Source of the DNA: DASVEE01 sp036399695
GTDB taxonomy: Bacteria; Acidobacteriota; Thermoanaerobaculia; Gp7-AA8
DNA length: 39,927 bases
Direction of reading: 5' to 3'
NCBI GenBank assembly: GCA_036399695.1
Contig: DASWMP010000316.1
Coordinates: forward strand, 1-39,927
Shown here piece by piece: positions 14,392 through 22,040 of this stretch. A program made the position numbers and the translations under genes. The notes beneath the pieces were generated by a model, which searched no databases, was not told the origin of the DNA, and was given only the letters and a program-made list of their open reading frames with translations. Position 1 is the stretch's first letter. Every line of letters begins with the position of its first letter.

Positions 14392-15192
14392 GTGGCCGCG
14401 GCCGACCGTCTCGTCTTCCCGCTCGCGTTGTTCGTGTTGGTCTATCTTGCCACACTCGCCGCGCTCGCTTCGTTCCGGCCCAGTGCCTTCTACTGGCTGA
14501 GCCTCGCCGGCGTGGTGCTCGCGACTGTGGTGGCGATCGCCGTCGCCGACCACGGAAAGTGGGACCTGGGGCTCGCCGTCCGGCCGGCCGTGGCGCTGAA
14601 GGATTTTGCCGGCGGGACGATCTTTGCCGTGTTGCTCATCGGCGGCGCGGACCTGCTGATCGTCATCGTGAGCGGGCTGCGCCACGGGCCCGGCACCGGC
14701 TTCCCCTGGCGTGAGCTGGTGGTGGTGTTCATCCCCGCCGCGGTGGGGGAAGAGCTGCTCTTCCGCGGCTATGCCTTCCAGAAACTGCACCGCCGCTGGC
14801 CCCGCGTCACGATCGTGGCGGTGGCGCTCGCGTTCGCTCTCGTCCACGGGGGCAACAGCAACGTGACGATGCTCGCCCTCCTGAACATCTTTCTGGGGGG
14901 GATCCTGCTCGGGCTGGCGTACGCCCTCCACTGCCGGCTCTGGTTCCCCATCGGTCTTCATGTGGCGTGGAACCTGATGTCCGGTCCGGTGCTCGGCTAC
15001 GAGGTCAGCGGTTACCTGCCGGAGAAGACGATCTTCACGACGGCCGGCAGCGGCCCGCTCTGGCAGACGGGCGGCGCTTTCGGCATCGAAGGAAGCGCGC
15101 TGCTCTCAGCCGTGGAGGTCGCCGGGATTCTGGTGTTGTTGTGGAGGATGAAGCACCTCCGATCCGAATATCATCGCGCCGGGATTCGTTAA
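14392..15192 (+). CDS. CPBP family intramembrane metalloprotease
   Basis: A 266-residue membrane protein with about seven to eight hydrophobic segments. The CPBP/CAAX-protease (ABI) signatures are intact: EELLFR (120-125), a histidine in FALVHGG (His152), and HVAWN (190-194), which together bind the catalytic metal. I chose the GTG at 14392 because a ggag site stands five bases upstream, while the longer frame runs back through the whole divergent doxX gene. Only 30 bp separate it from the divergent doxX start, so promoters must overlap coding sequence. Substrate unknown. Confidence 0.87.
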   Translation: MAAADRLVFPLALFVLVYLATLAALASFRPSAFYWLSLAGVVLATVVAIAVADHGKWDLGLAVRPAVALKDFAGGTIFAVLLIGGADLLIVIVSGLRHGPGTGFPWRELVVVFIPAAVGEELLFRGYAFQKLHRRWPRVTIVAVALAFALVHGGNSNVTMLALLNIFLGGILLGLAYALHCRLWFPIGLHVAWNLMSGPVLGYEVSGYLPEKTIFTTAGSGPLWQTGGAFGIEGSALLSAVEVAGILVLLWRMKHLRSEYHRAGIR

Positions 15193-15220
15193 CCCGGTGA
15201 GTATCCAGCAAGGAGTCAAA

Positions 15221-16396
15221 GTGAAAGAAATCGTAATCGTCGACGGCGCACGGACGCCGATGGCGGAGTACAACGGACATTTCAGCGACACGACCGCAAT
15301 CGACCTGGCGACGATCGCCGCGAAGGCTGCCCTCGAGCGGAGCGGTTTCTCCCCCGAGGAGATGGATCATGTGATCGTCGGCAACGCCCTGCAGACCTCG
15401 GGTGACGCGATCTACGGCGCGCGCCACGTCGGCCTCAAGGCCGGCGTCCCGAAGCACGTCCCGGCCCTGACGGTGAACCGCCTCTGCGGCTCGGGCATCC
15501 AGTCGGTCGTGAACGCCGCCGAGCAGATCATGCTCGACGAAGCGACGACCGTCCTGGCCGGCGGCATGGAGAACATGTCGCAGGCACCGCATGTCATCCG
15601 CGGCGCGCGCAAGGGCCTCAAGCTCGGGCAGACGTCGATGGAAGACTCGCTCATGGTGGCGCTGCTCGATACCTACGCCGGCCTCTACATGGCCCAGACG
15701 GCGGAGAACCTGGCCCGCAAGTACGAGATCTCGCGCGAGGAGCAGGACCAGTTCGCGCTGCAGAGCCAGCACTGCGCCACCGAGGCGACGAAGGCCGGCC
15801 GCCTGGCCGAAGAGATCGTCCCGGTGCCGGTCGGCCGTAAGGGCGAGCTGGTGAAAGAAGACGATCACATGCGCCCGGACACGACGATGGAAGGGCTGGC
15901 CAAGCTGAAGCCCGCCTTCTCGAAGGACGGCTTCGTCACCGCCGGCAACGCCAGCGGGATCGTCGACGGCGCGGCCATGCTCGTCGTCACTTCAGCCGAC
16001 AACGCCAGGGCCAAGGGCGCGAAGGCGCTCGGCCGCATCAAGTCGTGGGGCATCTCCGGCTGCGATCCGGAGATCATGGGCATCGGGCCGGTCCCGGCGA
16101 CGCAGATCGCACTCAGGAAGGCCGGCCTGCAGCTTGAAGACCTCGACCTGATCGAGGTCAACGAAGCGTTCGCCGCGCAGATCCTGGCGGTCGTGAAGGA
16201 GCTGGGCATCGACCGCGAGAAGCTGAACGTCAACGGCGGCGCGATCGCCCTTGGCCACCCGTTGGCTGCTTCCGGCACGCGCATCCTGCTCTCCGTGCTT
16301 TACGAGCTGCGGCGCCGCAACAAGCAGTACGGCCTCGCCACGGCCTGCATCGGCGGCGGTCAGGGCATCGCCATGATCGTCGAGAGCCTCGCTTGA
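15221..16396 (+). CDS. Acetyl-CoA C-acyltransferase (thiolase)
   Basis: A 391-residue soluble thiolase, the usual family length. I chose the GTG at 15221 because aggag (15211-15215) is correctly spaced and the protein then begins MKEIVIVDGARTPM, the standard start; an upstream GTG at 15197 would add eight residues. The nucleophile is Cys89 in NRLCGSGIQS; the C-terminal catalytic pair lies in GGAIALGHPLAASG and CIGGGQG. It condenses or cleaves acyl-CoA in beta-oxidation or acetoacetyl-CoA formation; the direction is not given by sequence. The stop overlaps the next start (TTGA). Confidence 0.95.
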   Translation: MKEIVIVDGARTPMAEYNGHFSDTTAIDLATIAAKAALERSGFSPEEMDHVIVGNALQTSGDAIYGARHVGLKAGVPKHVPALTVNRLCGSGIQSVVNAAEQIMLDEATTVLAGGMENMSQAPHVIRGARKGLKLGQTSMEDSLMVALLDTYAGLYMAQTAENLARKYEISREEQDQFALQSQHCATEATKAGRLAEEIVPVPVGRKGELVKEDDHMRPDTTMEGLAKLKPAFSKDGFVTAGNASGIVDGAAMLVVTSADNARAKGAKALGRIKSWGISGCDPEIMGIGPVPATQIALRKAGLQLEDLDLIEVNEAFAAQILAVVKELGIDREKLNVNGGAIALGHPLAASGTRILLSVLYELRRRNKQYGLATACIGGGQGIAMIVESLA

Positions 16397-16752
16397 AATC
16401 GTTGCTGGTGATTCTGCTGCTCACCGCTGCGCTGCCGGTTTCGGCAGCGCAGCCGGTGAAGCGTGCGGCGCCGAAGCGGCTCGACGCGAAGCGGCCGGCT
16501 GCCCGCAAAGCGCCAGAGCCGGCCGTGACCCTCGACGTGAAGGATGCGGACGTCCGCGAGATCTTCAAGTCGATGCAGCAGCAGTGCGGCATCCGCAATC
16601 TGGTGCTCGATCCGGACGTGAAGGGGAGCGGGACGTTCTTCTTCACCGGCGTGCCGTGCAGCACGGCGTTCAACACCGTCTTCCGGTCGCTCGGCCTGAC
16701 GGGGGTGACGTACAGCAAATCCCTCATCAGTGTCGGGAGCGGCTCGCACTGA
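16393..16752 (+). CDS. Small exported protein with an STN/secretin-N-like domain
   Basis: A 119-residue protein starting with TTG that overlaps the thiolase stop. Residues 1-18 form a signal peptide (MKSLLVILLLTAALPVSA), followed by a basic Ala/Lys/Arg/Pro segment. The C-terminal 70 residues (VTLDVKDADVREIFKSMQQQ ... GTFFFTGVPCSTAFNTVFRS) have the beta-alpha-beta pattern of the STN domain found at the N-terminus of secretins and TonB-dependent receptors, here as a free-standing unit. Its stop overlaps the following ATG (ATGA). A thiolase, an STN-like protein and a TVP38 protein in one coupled chain is an odd set. Domain call is by pattern only. Confidence 0.6.
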   Translation: MKSLLVILLLTAALPVSAAQPVKRAAPKRLDAKRPAARKAPEPAVTLDVKDADVREIFKSMQQQCGIRNLVLDPDVKGSGTFFFTGVPCSTAFNTVFRSLGLTGVTYSKSLISVGSGSH

Positions 16753-17423
16753 TGTCGAAGCGGACGCTCATTAAAGTCGTCGTCGTCCTCTTGCTCGCGG
16801 CGGCGGTGGCGGCGGTCTGGTTCTCGCCGTTCCGCGAGCAGCTCACGCGCGAGAATGTCCGCGCCACGGTCGAGCAGTTCCGTGGCACCTGGTACGGCCC
16901 GATCGTGTTCATCCTGCTGTACGCGATCGGCTGCGTCTTCGGCATCCCTGCGACGGTGTTCGTCCTCTCGGGCGGGTTCATCTGGGGCTGGATGCTGGGC
17001 GGGACGTACGCGATGATCGGCGGCGTCCTCGGCGCCACGGCCTCGTTCTGTGTCGGGCGGTTCCTCGGCGAGGGGATGCTGGACCGTTTCGGCCGGGCCG
17101 GGCGCGCGGTCGCGAAGCAGCTCGACCACGCCGGGTTCCGCTCGCTGCTGATTCTGAGGTTGATCCCGCTGTTTCCATTCGCGGTGATCAACTACGCCGC
17201 CGGCGTGGCGGGTGCGCGGCTGCTGGATTTCGTGTTCGCGACCGCGATCGGGCTGGCGCCGTCGAATTATGTGTTCGCCTACTGCTCGGACGCGCTGTTC
17301 AACGGCACGATGTCCGAGGGGGACGCACTCAAGCGCATCTTCACGGTGGCGGGCCTGATGCTGGCGGTCGTGCTGATTCCAATGCTGCTGAAGCGCTTCG
17401 TGCGCGTTCGCGCGACGGAGTAG
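16752..17423 (+). CDS. TVP38/TMEM64 family membrane protein
   Basis: A 223-residue membrane protein of the VTT (DedA-related) superfamily. The ATG at 16752 overlaps the preceding stop. One N-terminal helix (8-26) is followed by the re-entrant-type block FGIPATVFVLSGGFIWGWMLGG, a Gly-rich helix (GGVLGATASFCVGRFLG) and RLIPLFPFAVINYAAGVAGA, the conserved second half. A last helix lies near 200-218. Family members are implicated in phospholipid scrambling or proton-coupled lipid transport; the substrate here is unknown. A 42-bp tandem repeat begins immediately after the stop. Confidence 0.9.
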   Translation: MSKRTLIKVVVVLLLAAAVAAVWFSPFREQLTRENVRATVEQFRGTWYGPIVFILLYAIGCVFGIPATVFVLSGGFIWGWMLGGTYAMIGGVLGATASFCVGRFLGEGMLDRFGRAGRAVAKQLDHAGFRSLLILRLIPLFPFAVINYAAGVAGARLLDFVFATAIGLAPSNYVFAYCSDALFNGTMSEGDALKRIFTVAGLMLAVVLIPMLLKRFVRVRATE

Positions 17424-17540
17424 CCGGAAGCGAACGTTTCGCTTCTGGAAGCGAAATCGAATGAACCGGAAGCGAACTTTTCGCTTCTGGAAGCGAAATC
17501 GAATGATCCAGAAGCGAACTTTTCGCTTCCGGAAGCGGTA
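17424..17540. repeat. 42-bp tandem repeat, 2.8 copies, with internal palindromes
   Basis: Units begin ccggaagcgaac at 17424, 17466 and (as ccagaagcgaac) 17508, so the period is exactly 42. Each unit contains gaagcgaa followed by ttcgcttc, making a local hairpin, and a gaaatcgaatga tail. It starts directly at the stop of the TVP38 gene and lies in the convergent gap before uvrA. On the minus strand it reads as a 14-residue repeat without stop, but I see no start and regard it as non-coding. Confidence 0.92.
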
Positions 17541-17588
17541 GCGGCTGCCTTTGTACAGGTGCACAGCCTGCGCCGACACTCCCGTGAG

Positions 17589-17652
17589 CGCCTGGGGCCC
17601 ATAAGTCTCATCAGTCCCATAGGTCCCATCAGTCCCATAGGTCCTATCGTTC
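17589..17652. repeat. 9-mer array (gtcccatag type) abutting uvrA
   Basis: Words of the gtcccatag / gtcccatca type run from about 17597 to 17645 and end in gtcctatcgttcc. The same ending is found in the hairpin at 27319-27421. The stop codon of the uvrA-type gene (17644-17646) lies inside this terminal word, so the repeat supplies the last codons. Confidence 0.85.
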
Positions 17653-20142
17653 CCTGGCTCTCCTGAGGTACACCGCCGTCCTGCTCTTCGCCGCGCGCGC
17701 CACCTCCGACGGCGGCCCGGCCGCCACCACCCGCCCGCCCTCTTCCCCGGCGCCGGGGCCGATGTCCAGGACCCAGTCGCTGTCGGCGACGACGCTCATG
17801 TCGTGTTCCACCACGATGACCGTATTGCCGGCGTCGACCAGCCGCTGGAGCTGGGTCATGAGCTTTTCGACGTCCGAGGGATGCAGCCCCGTCGTCGGTT
17901 CGTCGAGGATGTACAGCGTGTTGCCGCGGCTCGCGCGCTGGAGCTCCGTGGCCAGCTTGATGCGTTGTGCTTCGCCGCCGGAGAGCTCCGTCGCCGGCTG
18001 CCCTAAGCGCAGGTAGCCGAGGCCGACTTCGCGCAGGACGTCCAGCGGGCGGGCGACCTGGGGATCGTCGGCGAAGAACTCCCACGCCGCATCCACCGTC
18101 AGGCCCAGCACATCGGCGATGTTTTTGCCGCGGTACTGGATCTCCAGCGTTTTAGCGTTGTAGCGCGCGCCGTGGCAGGTGGGGCAGGGGGCGTAGACGC
18201 TCGGCAGGAAGAGCAGCTCCACCATGACGAAGCCTTCCCCTTCGCAGGTCTCGCAGCGGCCCTTCGCCACGTTGAAGGAGAAGCGGCCCGCGTCGTACCG
18301 CCGCGCCCGCGCTGCCTTCGTCGACGCGAACAGTTTGCGCACGTGGTCGAACAGGCCGGTGTACGTCGCCAGGTTCGAGCGCGGCGTCCGGCCGATCGGC
18401 TTCTGGTCGACGCGGGCCAGGCGCTTGATCCCTTCCATACCGCCGGCGATGCTGCCGCCGAGCGTGACGACCGTCGAGCGCTCGAGCTCTTCGCCTTCGT
18501 CGTCCTCCACCGACACGTGATGTCCGAGGTGCTCGGCGACGAGCTCCACCAGCACCTGGCTGACGAGACTCGACTTCCCGGAGCCGGAGACGCCCGTGAC
18601 GCTCGTCAGGACGCCCAGCGGGAACTCGACGTCCAGCTCGTGCAGGTTGTTGCGGGTGACGCCCTTCAACCGCAGCCAGCCCTCCGGCTCGCGCGGCACG
18701 CGCCCGGTTGGACCACGCTCGTCGAAGAGATAGCGCCGCGTCTGCGACTCCTCGACCTTCGCCAGTCCTTCAGGCTTCCCGCTATAGAGGATGTGGCCAC
18801 CCTTTTCGCCGGCGGCGGGGCCGACGTCGACGATCCAGTCGGCGTGGCGGATCACGTCGATCTCGTGCTCCACGACGAACAGCGAGTTGCCGGATGCTTT
18901 CAGCTTGTCCAGCGCGGACAACAGCGACTCCGTGTCGGCGGGATGCAGGCCGGCCGAAGGCTCGTCGAGGACGTAGACGACGCCGAACAGGTTCGAGCGG
19001 ACCTGCGTCGCGAGGCGCAGCCGCTGCAGCTCGCCGGGGGAGAGCGTCGGCGTGCTGCGGTCGAGCGACAGATAGCCGAGGCCCAGCTCCAGCAGGACGT
19101 CGAGCCGGGCGGCCAGGTCCTCCGCGATGCGCTGCGTGACGATGACCTTCTCCGGATGCCCTTCGTTGGCCTTCCCCTTTCCTTCCGCGTACGGACGGAC
19201 CACGCTCGCCAGCCGCGCCAGAGGGAGGCGGGAGATGTCGGCGATGTCGAAGCCGGCGAACTTCACGGAGAGCGACTCGCGCCGCAGCCGTTTGCCATGA
19301 CAGGTCGGGCACTCGCTGCTGAGCATGTACCGCGCGACCCGCTTCTTCATCATCGGGCTGTTGGTGTTGGAGAAGGTGTGCAGCACGTGCCGTTTGGCGC
19401 TGCTGAAGGTGCCCATGTAGCTCGGCTCTTCCTTCCGCGCGAGCGCGCGCTGCGTCTCCTCGGGTGTGTAGCCGGCGTAGACCGGGACGGTTGGCTGCTC
19501 GTCGGTGAAGAGGATCCAGTCGCGGGTCTTCTTCGGCAGCTCGCGCCAGGGGCGGTCGACGTCGTAGCCGAGGGTGACGAGGATGTCGCGCAGGTTCTGG
19601 CCGTGCCACGCCGGAGGCCAGGCGGTGACGGCCTTCTCGCGGATCGTCAGCGAGGGGTCGTGCACCATCGACTCTTCCGTCACCTCGTACACGCGCCCGA
19701 GGCCGTGACACTCCGGACAGGCCCCCTCGGGGGTGTTGGACGAGAACGACTCCGCATAGAGCAACGGCTGGTTGCGCGGGTAGTCGCCGGCCCGCGAGTA
19801 GAGCATCCGCAGGAGGTTCGAGAGCGTCGTCACACTGCCGACGGACGAGCGGGTGGTCGGTGAGCCGCGCTGCTGCTGGAGGGCGACGGCCGGCGGCAGG
19901 CCGTCGATCTCGTCGACTTCCGGCACCGCCATCTGGTGGAAGAGACGCCGGGCATAGGGGGAAACGGATTCGAGGTAGCGCCGCTGCGCCTCGGCGTAGA
20001 GTGTCCCGAACGCCAGCGACGACTTACCGGAGCCGGAGACGCCGGTGAAGACGACCAGCGCGTCCCGGGGGATCTCGAGGCTGACGTCTTTGAGGTTGTG
20101 CTCACGGGCGCCGCGGACGCGAACGAAGCCGCTTGGTTCCAT
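17644..20142 (-). CDS. Class II UvrA (UvrA2-like) ABC ATPase
   Basis: An 832-residue DNA-binding ABC ATPase. The start MEPSGFVRVRGAREHNLKDV at 20142 fits the family; the open frame upstream runs antisense to the next gene. Domain 1: Walker A TGVSGSGKSS near residue 33, zinc-finger cysteines CPECHGLG and CPTCHGKR, signature LSPGELQR, Walker B VYVLDEPSAG. Domain 2: TGVSGSGKSS, CETCEGEG and CPTCHGAR, LSGGEAQR, LYILDEPTTG. The region between the first Walker A and zinc module is short, without the full UvrB-binding domain of housekeeping UvrA (about 940 residues). Such UvrA2 proteins are linked to DNA-adduct tolerance or drug resistance. Confidence 0.92.
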   Translation of the reverse strand: MEPSGFVRVRGAREHNLKDVSLEIPRDALVVFTGVSGSGKSSLAFGTLYAEAQRRYLESVSPYARRLFHQMAVPEVDEIDGLPPAVALQQQRGSPTTRSSVGSVTTLSNLLRMLYSRAGDYPRNQPLLYAESFSSNTPEGACPECHGLGRVYEVTEESMVHDPSLTIREKAVTAWPPAWHGQNLRDILVTLGYDVDRPWRELPKKTRDWILFTDEQPTVPVYAGYTPEETQRALARKEEPSYMGTFSSAKRHVLHTFSNTNSPMMKKRVARYMLSSECPTCHGKRLRRESLSVKFAGFDIADISRLPLARLASVVRPYAEGKGKANEGHPEKVIVTQRIAEDLAARLDVLLELGLGYLSLDRSTPTLSPGELQRLRLATQVRSNLFGVVYVLDEPSAGLHPADTESLLSALDKLKASGNSLFVVEHEIDVIRHADWIVDVGPAAGEKGGHILYSGKPEGLAKVEESQTRRYLFDERGPTGRVPREPEGWLRLKGVTRNNLHELDVEFPLGVLTSVTGVSGSGKSSLVSQVLVELVAEHLGHHVSVEDDEGEELERSTVVTLGGSIAGGMEGIKRLARVDQKPIGRTPRSNLATYTGLFDHVRKLFASTKAARARRYDAGRFSFNVAKGRCETCEGEGFVMVELLFLPSVYAPCPTCHGARYNAKTLEIQYRGKNIADVLGLTVDAAWEFFADDPQVARPLDVLREVGLGYLRLGQPATELSGGEAQRIKLATELQRASRGNTLYILDEPTTGLHPSDVEKLMTQLQRLVDAGNTVIVVEHDMSVVADSDWVLDIGPGAGEEGGRVVAAGPPSEVARAAKSRTAVYLRRARER

Positions 20143-20232
20143 CGGGCGCGGATTATAGGCGGCGCCGCCGGTTGCACCGAGGATTGTGCATGTTAAACTG
20201 CCAGACCCCGCGCCAGGCCGGGACCCGTAGCC

Positions 20233-21282
20233 ATGATCGAAATCCAGATCCATCCGAGCGACATCCGCCGTCGCGTCAGGTACTTCTTCTTCGACCGCCG
20301 TCGTGTGGTCGTCGGGATCATCCTGTTGTCGGTGCTGCTGGCCGGGATCATCGGATCGATGGCCGCGGCACCCACGGTCATCCGCCGGGTCTATAAGACC
20401 AATTACCTGAACACGATGCGCCAGGAGCGGGACATCCAGCGCGAGCGCCTGCGCGAGCACGTCGTGCAGATGTCGTCGCTGGAGCGGAGTTTCGAGGAGC
20501 ACCGCATCCGGGTCGAGAAGCTCATCACCGTCTACGGTCTGGACCGCACGCTCGGCCAGGGGGGCTTCTCCCTGCCGGCGCCGAGCACGGACGTCATCAG
20601 CGGGCAGCTCGACGACGCCCGTCGCCGCGAGCAGTCGCTCAAGGATGCGATGCGCCGCCTCCAGGCGCAGCTCGATCTCCTCTCGCGCTACGAGCAGGCC
20701 AACGCGGAGCTGGTCCGGCATACGCCGTCGATCCTGCCGCTGCCGCCCGACCAGTTCGTCCTGACGTCGCCGTTCGGCACGCGCGTCTCGCCGTTCACCC
20801 GCAGCACCGATTTCCACAAGGGGCTCGACCTTTCCGCCCCGACCGGCACGCCGATCTTTGCCGCCGCCGATGCCACCGTCACCTTCTCCGGCCGTTACCC
20901 GATCTCGCAGAGCGTGGCCTGGTGGCGCTTCGGCAATGTCGTCGTACTCAAGCACGCGGACCGCTTCATCACCATCTACGCGCACTGCGACTCGGTGAAG
21001 GTGCAGGCCGGTCAGCAGGTGCGGGCAGGGGAGATCATCGCCACGGTCGGCTCGACCGGCTGGAGCACGAACTCCCACCTGCACTACGAGATCCGCAGCG
21101 ACCTCGAGGTCCAGGGGACGTACGCCCCGGTCGACCCGCGGATCTACATCCTGAACTATCAGTGGAACAACGAGGCGACCCTTCTGATGAAGGCGCGCAC
21201 GAGCAAGGAATACAAGAATTTCGATCCACTGCCCACGGCGTTTGTCGGTTATGCGAATGGGAATGGGAGGAAGGGCAGATGA
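20233..21282 (+). CDS. M23 (LytM-type) peptidase, membrane-anchored
   Basis: A 349-residue protein. A cytoplasmic basic N-terminus is followed by one membrane helix (about 25-47: VVVGIILLSVLLAGIIGSM), a coiled coil (about 58-165, rich in R/E/Q heptads) and a C-terminal LytM domain. Zinc motifs are intact: FHKGLDLS (HxxxD) and NSHLHYE (HxH). It would cut peptidoglycan peptide bridges from the periplasmic side. Its stop overlaps the ATG of the next, bactofilin-like gene. M23 peptidase beside bactofilin is a recurrent pairing in cell-shape loci, which supports a role in local wall remodelling. Confidence 0.93.
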   Translation: MIEIQIHPSDIRRRVRYFFFDRRRVVVGIILLSVLLAGIIGSMAAAPTVIRRVYKTNYLNTMRQERDIQRERLREHVVQMSSLERSFEEHRIRVEKLITVYGLDRTLGQGGFSLPAPSTDVISGQLDDARRREQSLKDAMRRLQAQLDLLSRYEQANAELVRHTPSILPLPPDQFVLTSPFGTRVSPFTRSTDFHKGLDLSAPTGTPIFAAADATVTFSGRYPISQSVAWWRFGNVVVLKHADRFITIYAHCDSVKVQAGQQVRAGEIIATVGSTGWSTNSHLHYEIRSDLEVQGTYAPVDPRIYILNYQWNNEATLLMKARTSKEYKNFDPLPTAFVGYANGNGRKGR

Positions 21283-22034
21283 GTACGACCGCCGACCGCG
21301 ATCAGGCCAATTTCCCCACGATGATCATCCCCCGAGGGACTGAGATCCGTGTGAACGCACACGGACAGCTCTCGATCAAGACCCCGGGCAACCTCGTCAT
21401 CCAGAACTCCGGCATCTACTCCGAGATCGAATCGACCAACGGGTCGATCCGCATCGAGGAGAACGTCAACGTCGAAGCGGTTTCGATCCGCGCCGGCCAG
21501 GCGTGCTTCATCCAGGGGACGCTCACGGCCTGGAAGGTCCACGCGAAGCGCATCTCGCTCGAGGACCGCGCCCGCGCGTTCATCATGCTGCAGGAGTCGG
21601 AGCACCTCGACCTCGCCAAGGGCGCGCGCCTCGTCGGTAACTTCTCGAACGAGAAGGAGCTGTTCTTCATGATGGGCAAGTTCAGCCCGCAACTGAAGGA
21701 ACTGCCGGGCTCCGTCGACATGACGCACTCGCAGCCGACGGCGATTCCGGCCCCCATGACGTCAACGATGCCTTCGACGCCACGGCCGGCGTCGGCCGAG
21801 GACGAGCACTGGCGTGCCGCGCAGTCGCTCGTGGAACGTGAAGTCAGCCGCACGGACCTTGCGCCGGCGGAGACGGAGTCGCTGCGCGAGCTGTCGTACA
21901 GCCTGCGCGAGCGCAACGAACAGCGCGTGCGCCTGGTCTATCGCGAAGCGCTGCCGGCCGAGTTGCGCGGACGCTCCGACGCCGTGCGCCAGGCGTACGA
22001 GCACCTCGAGCAGTATTTTGTCCGCCCCGCATAA
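21279..22034 (+). CDS. Bactofilin-like beta-helical protein (tentative)
   Basis: A 251-residue soluble protein. Residues 15-130 are a ladder of short beta strands with regular G/N turns (GQLSIKTPGNLVIQNSGIYS, ESTNGSIRIEENVNVEAVSI, RAGQACFIQGTLTAWKVHA), the pattern of a right-handed beta helix as in bactofilins. A Pro/Thr/Ser linker (about 150-170) leads to a helical C-terminal 80 residues (EDEHWRAAQSLVEREV; LREL..SLRERNEQRVR). ATGA overlap with the M23 peptidase gene. Bactofilins polymerise into scaffolds that position M23 hydrolases. The helical tail is not typical of the short canonical family, so this may be a divergent relative. Confidence 0.6.
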   Translation: MSTTADRDQANFPTMIIPRGTEIRVNAHGQLSIKTPGNLVIQNSGIYSEIESTNGSIRIEENVNVEAVSIRAGQACFIQGTLTAWKVHAKRISLEDRARAFIMLQESEHLDLAKGARLVGNFSNEKELFFMMGKFSPQLKELPGSVDMTHSQPTAIPAPMTSTMPSTPRPASAEDEHWRAAQSLVEREVSRTDLAPAETESLRELSYSLRERNEQRVRLVYREALPAELRGRSDAVRQAYEHLEQYFVRPA

Positions 22035-22040
22035 CGCGCC

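Noticed and set aside
20922..21278. A longer N-terminus for the bactofilin-like gene
   Set aside because: This part overlaps the M23 catalytic domain in another frame. The ATG at 21279 forms the usual ATGA overlap.
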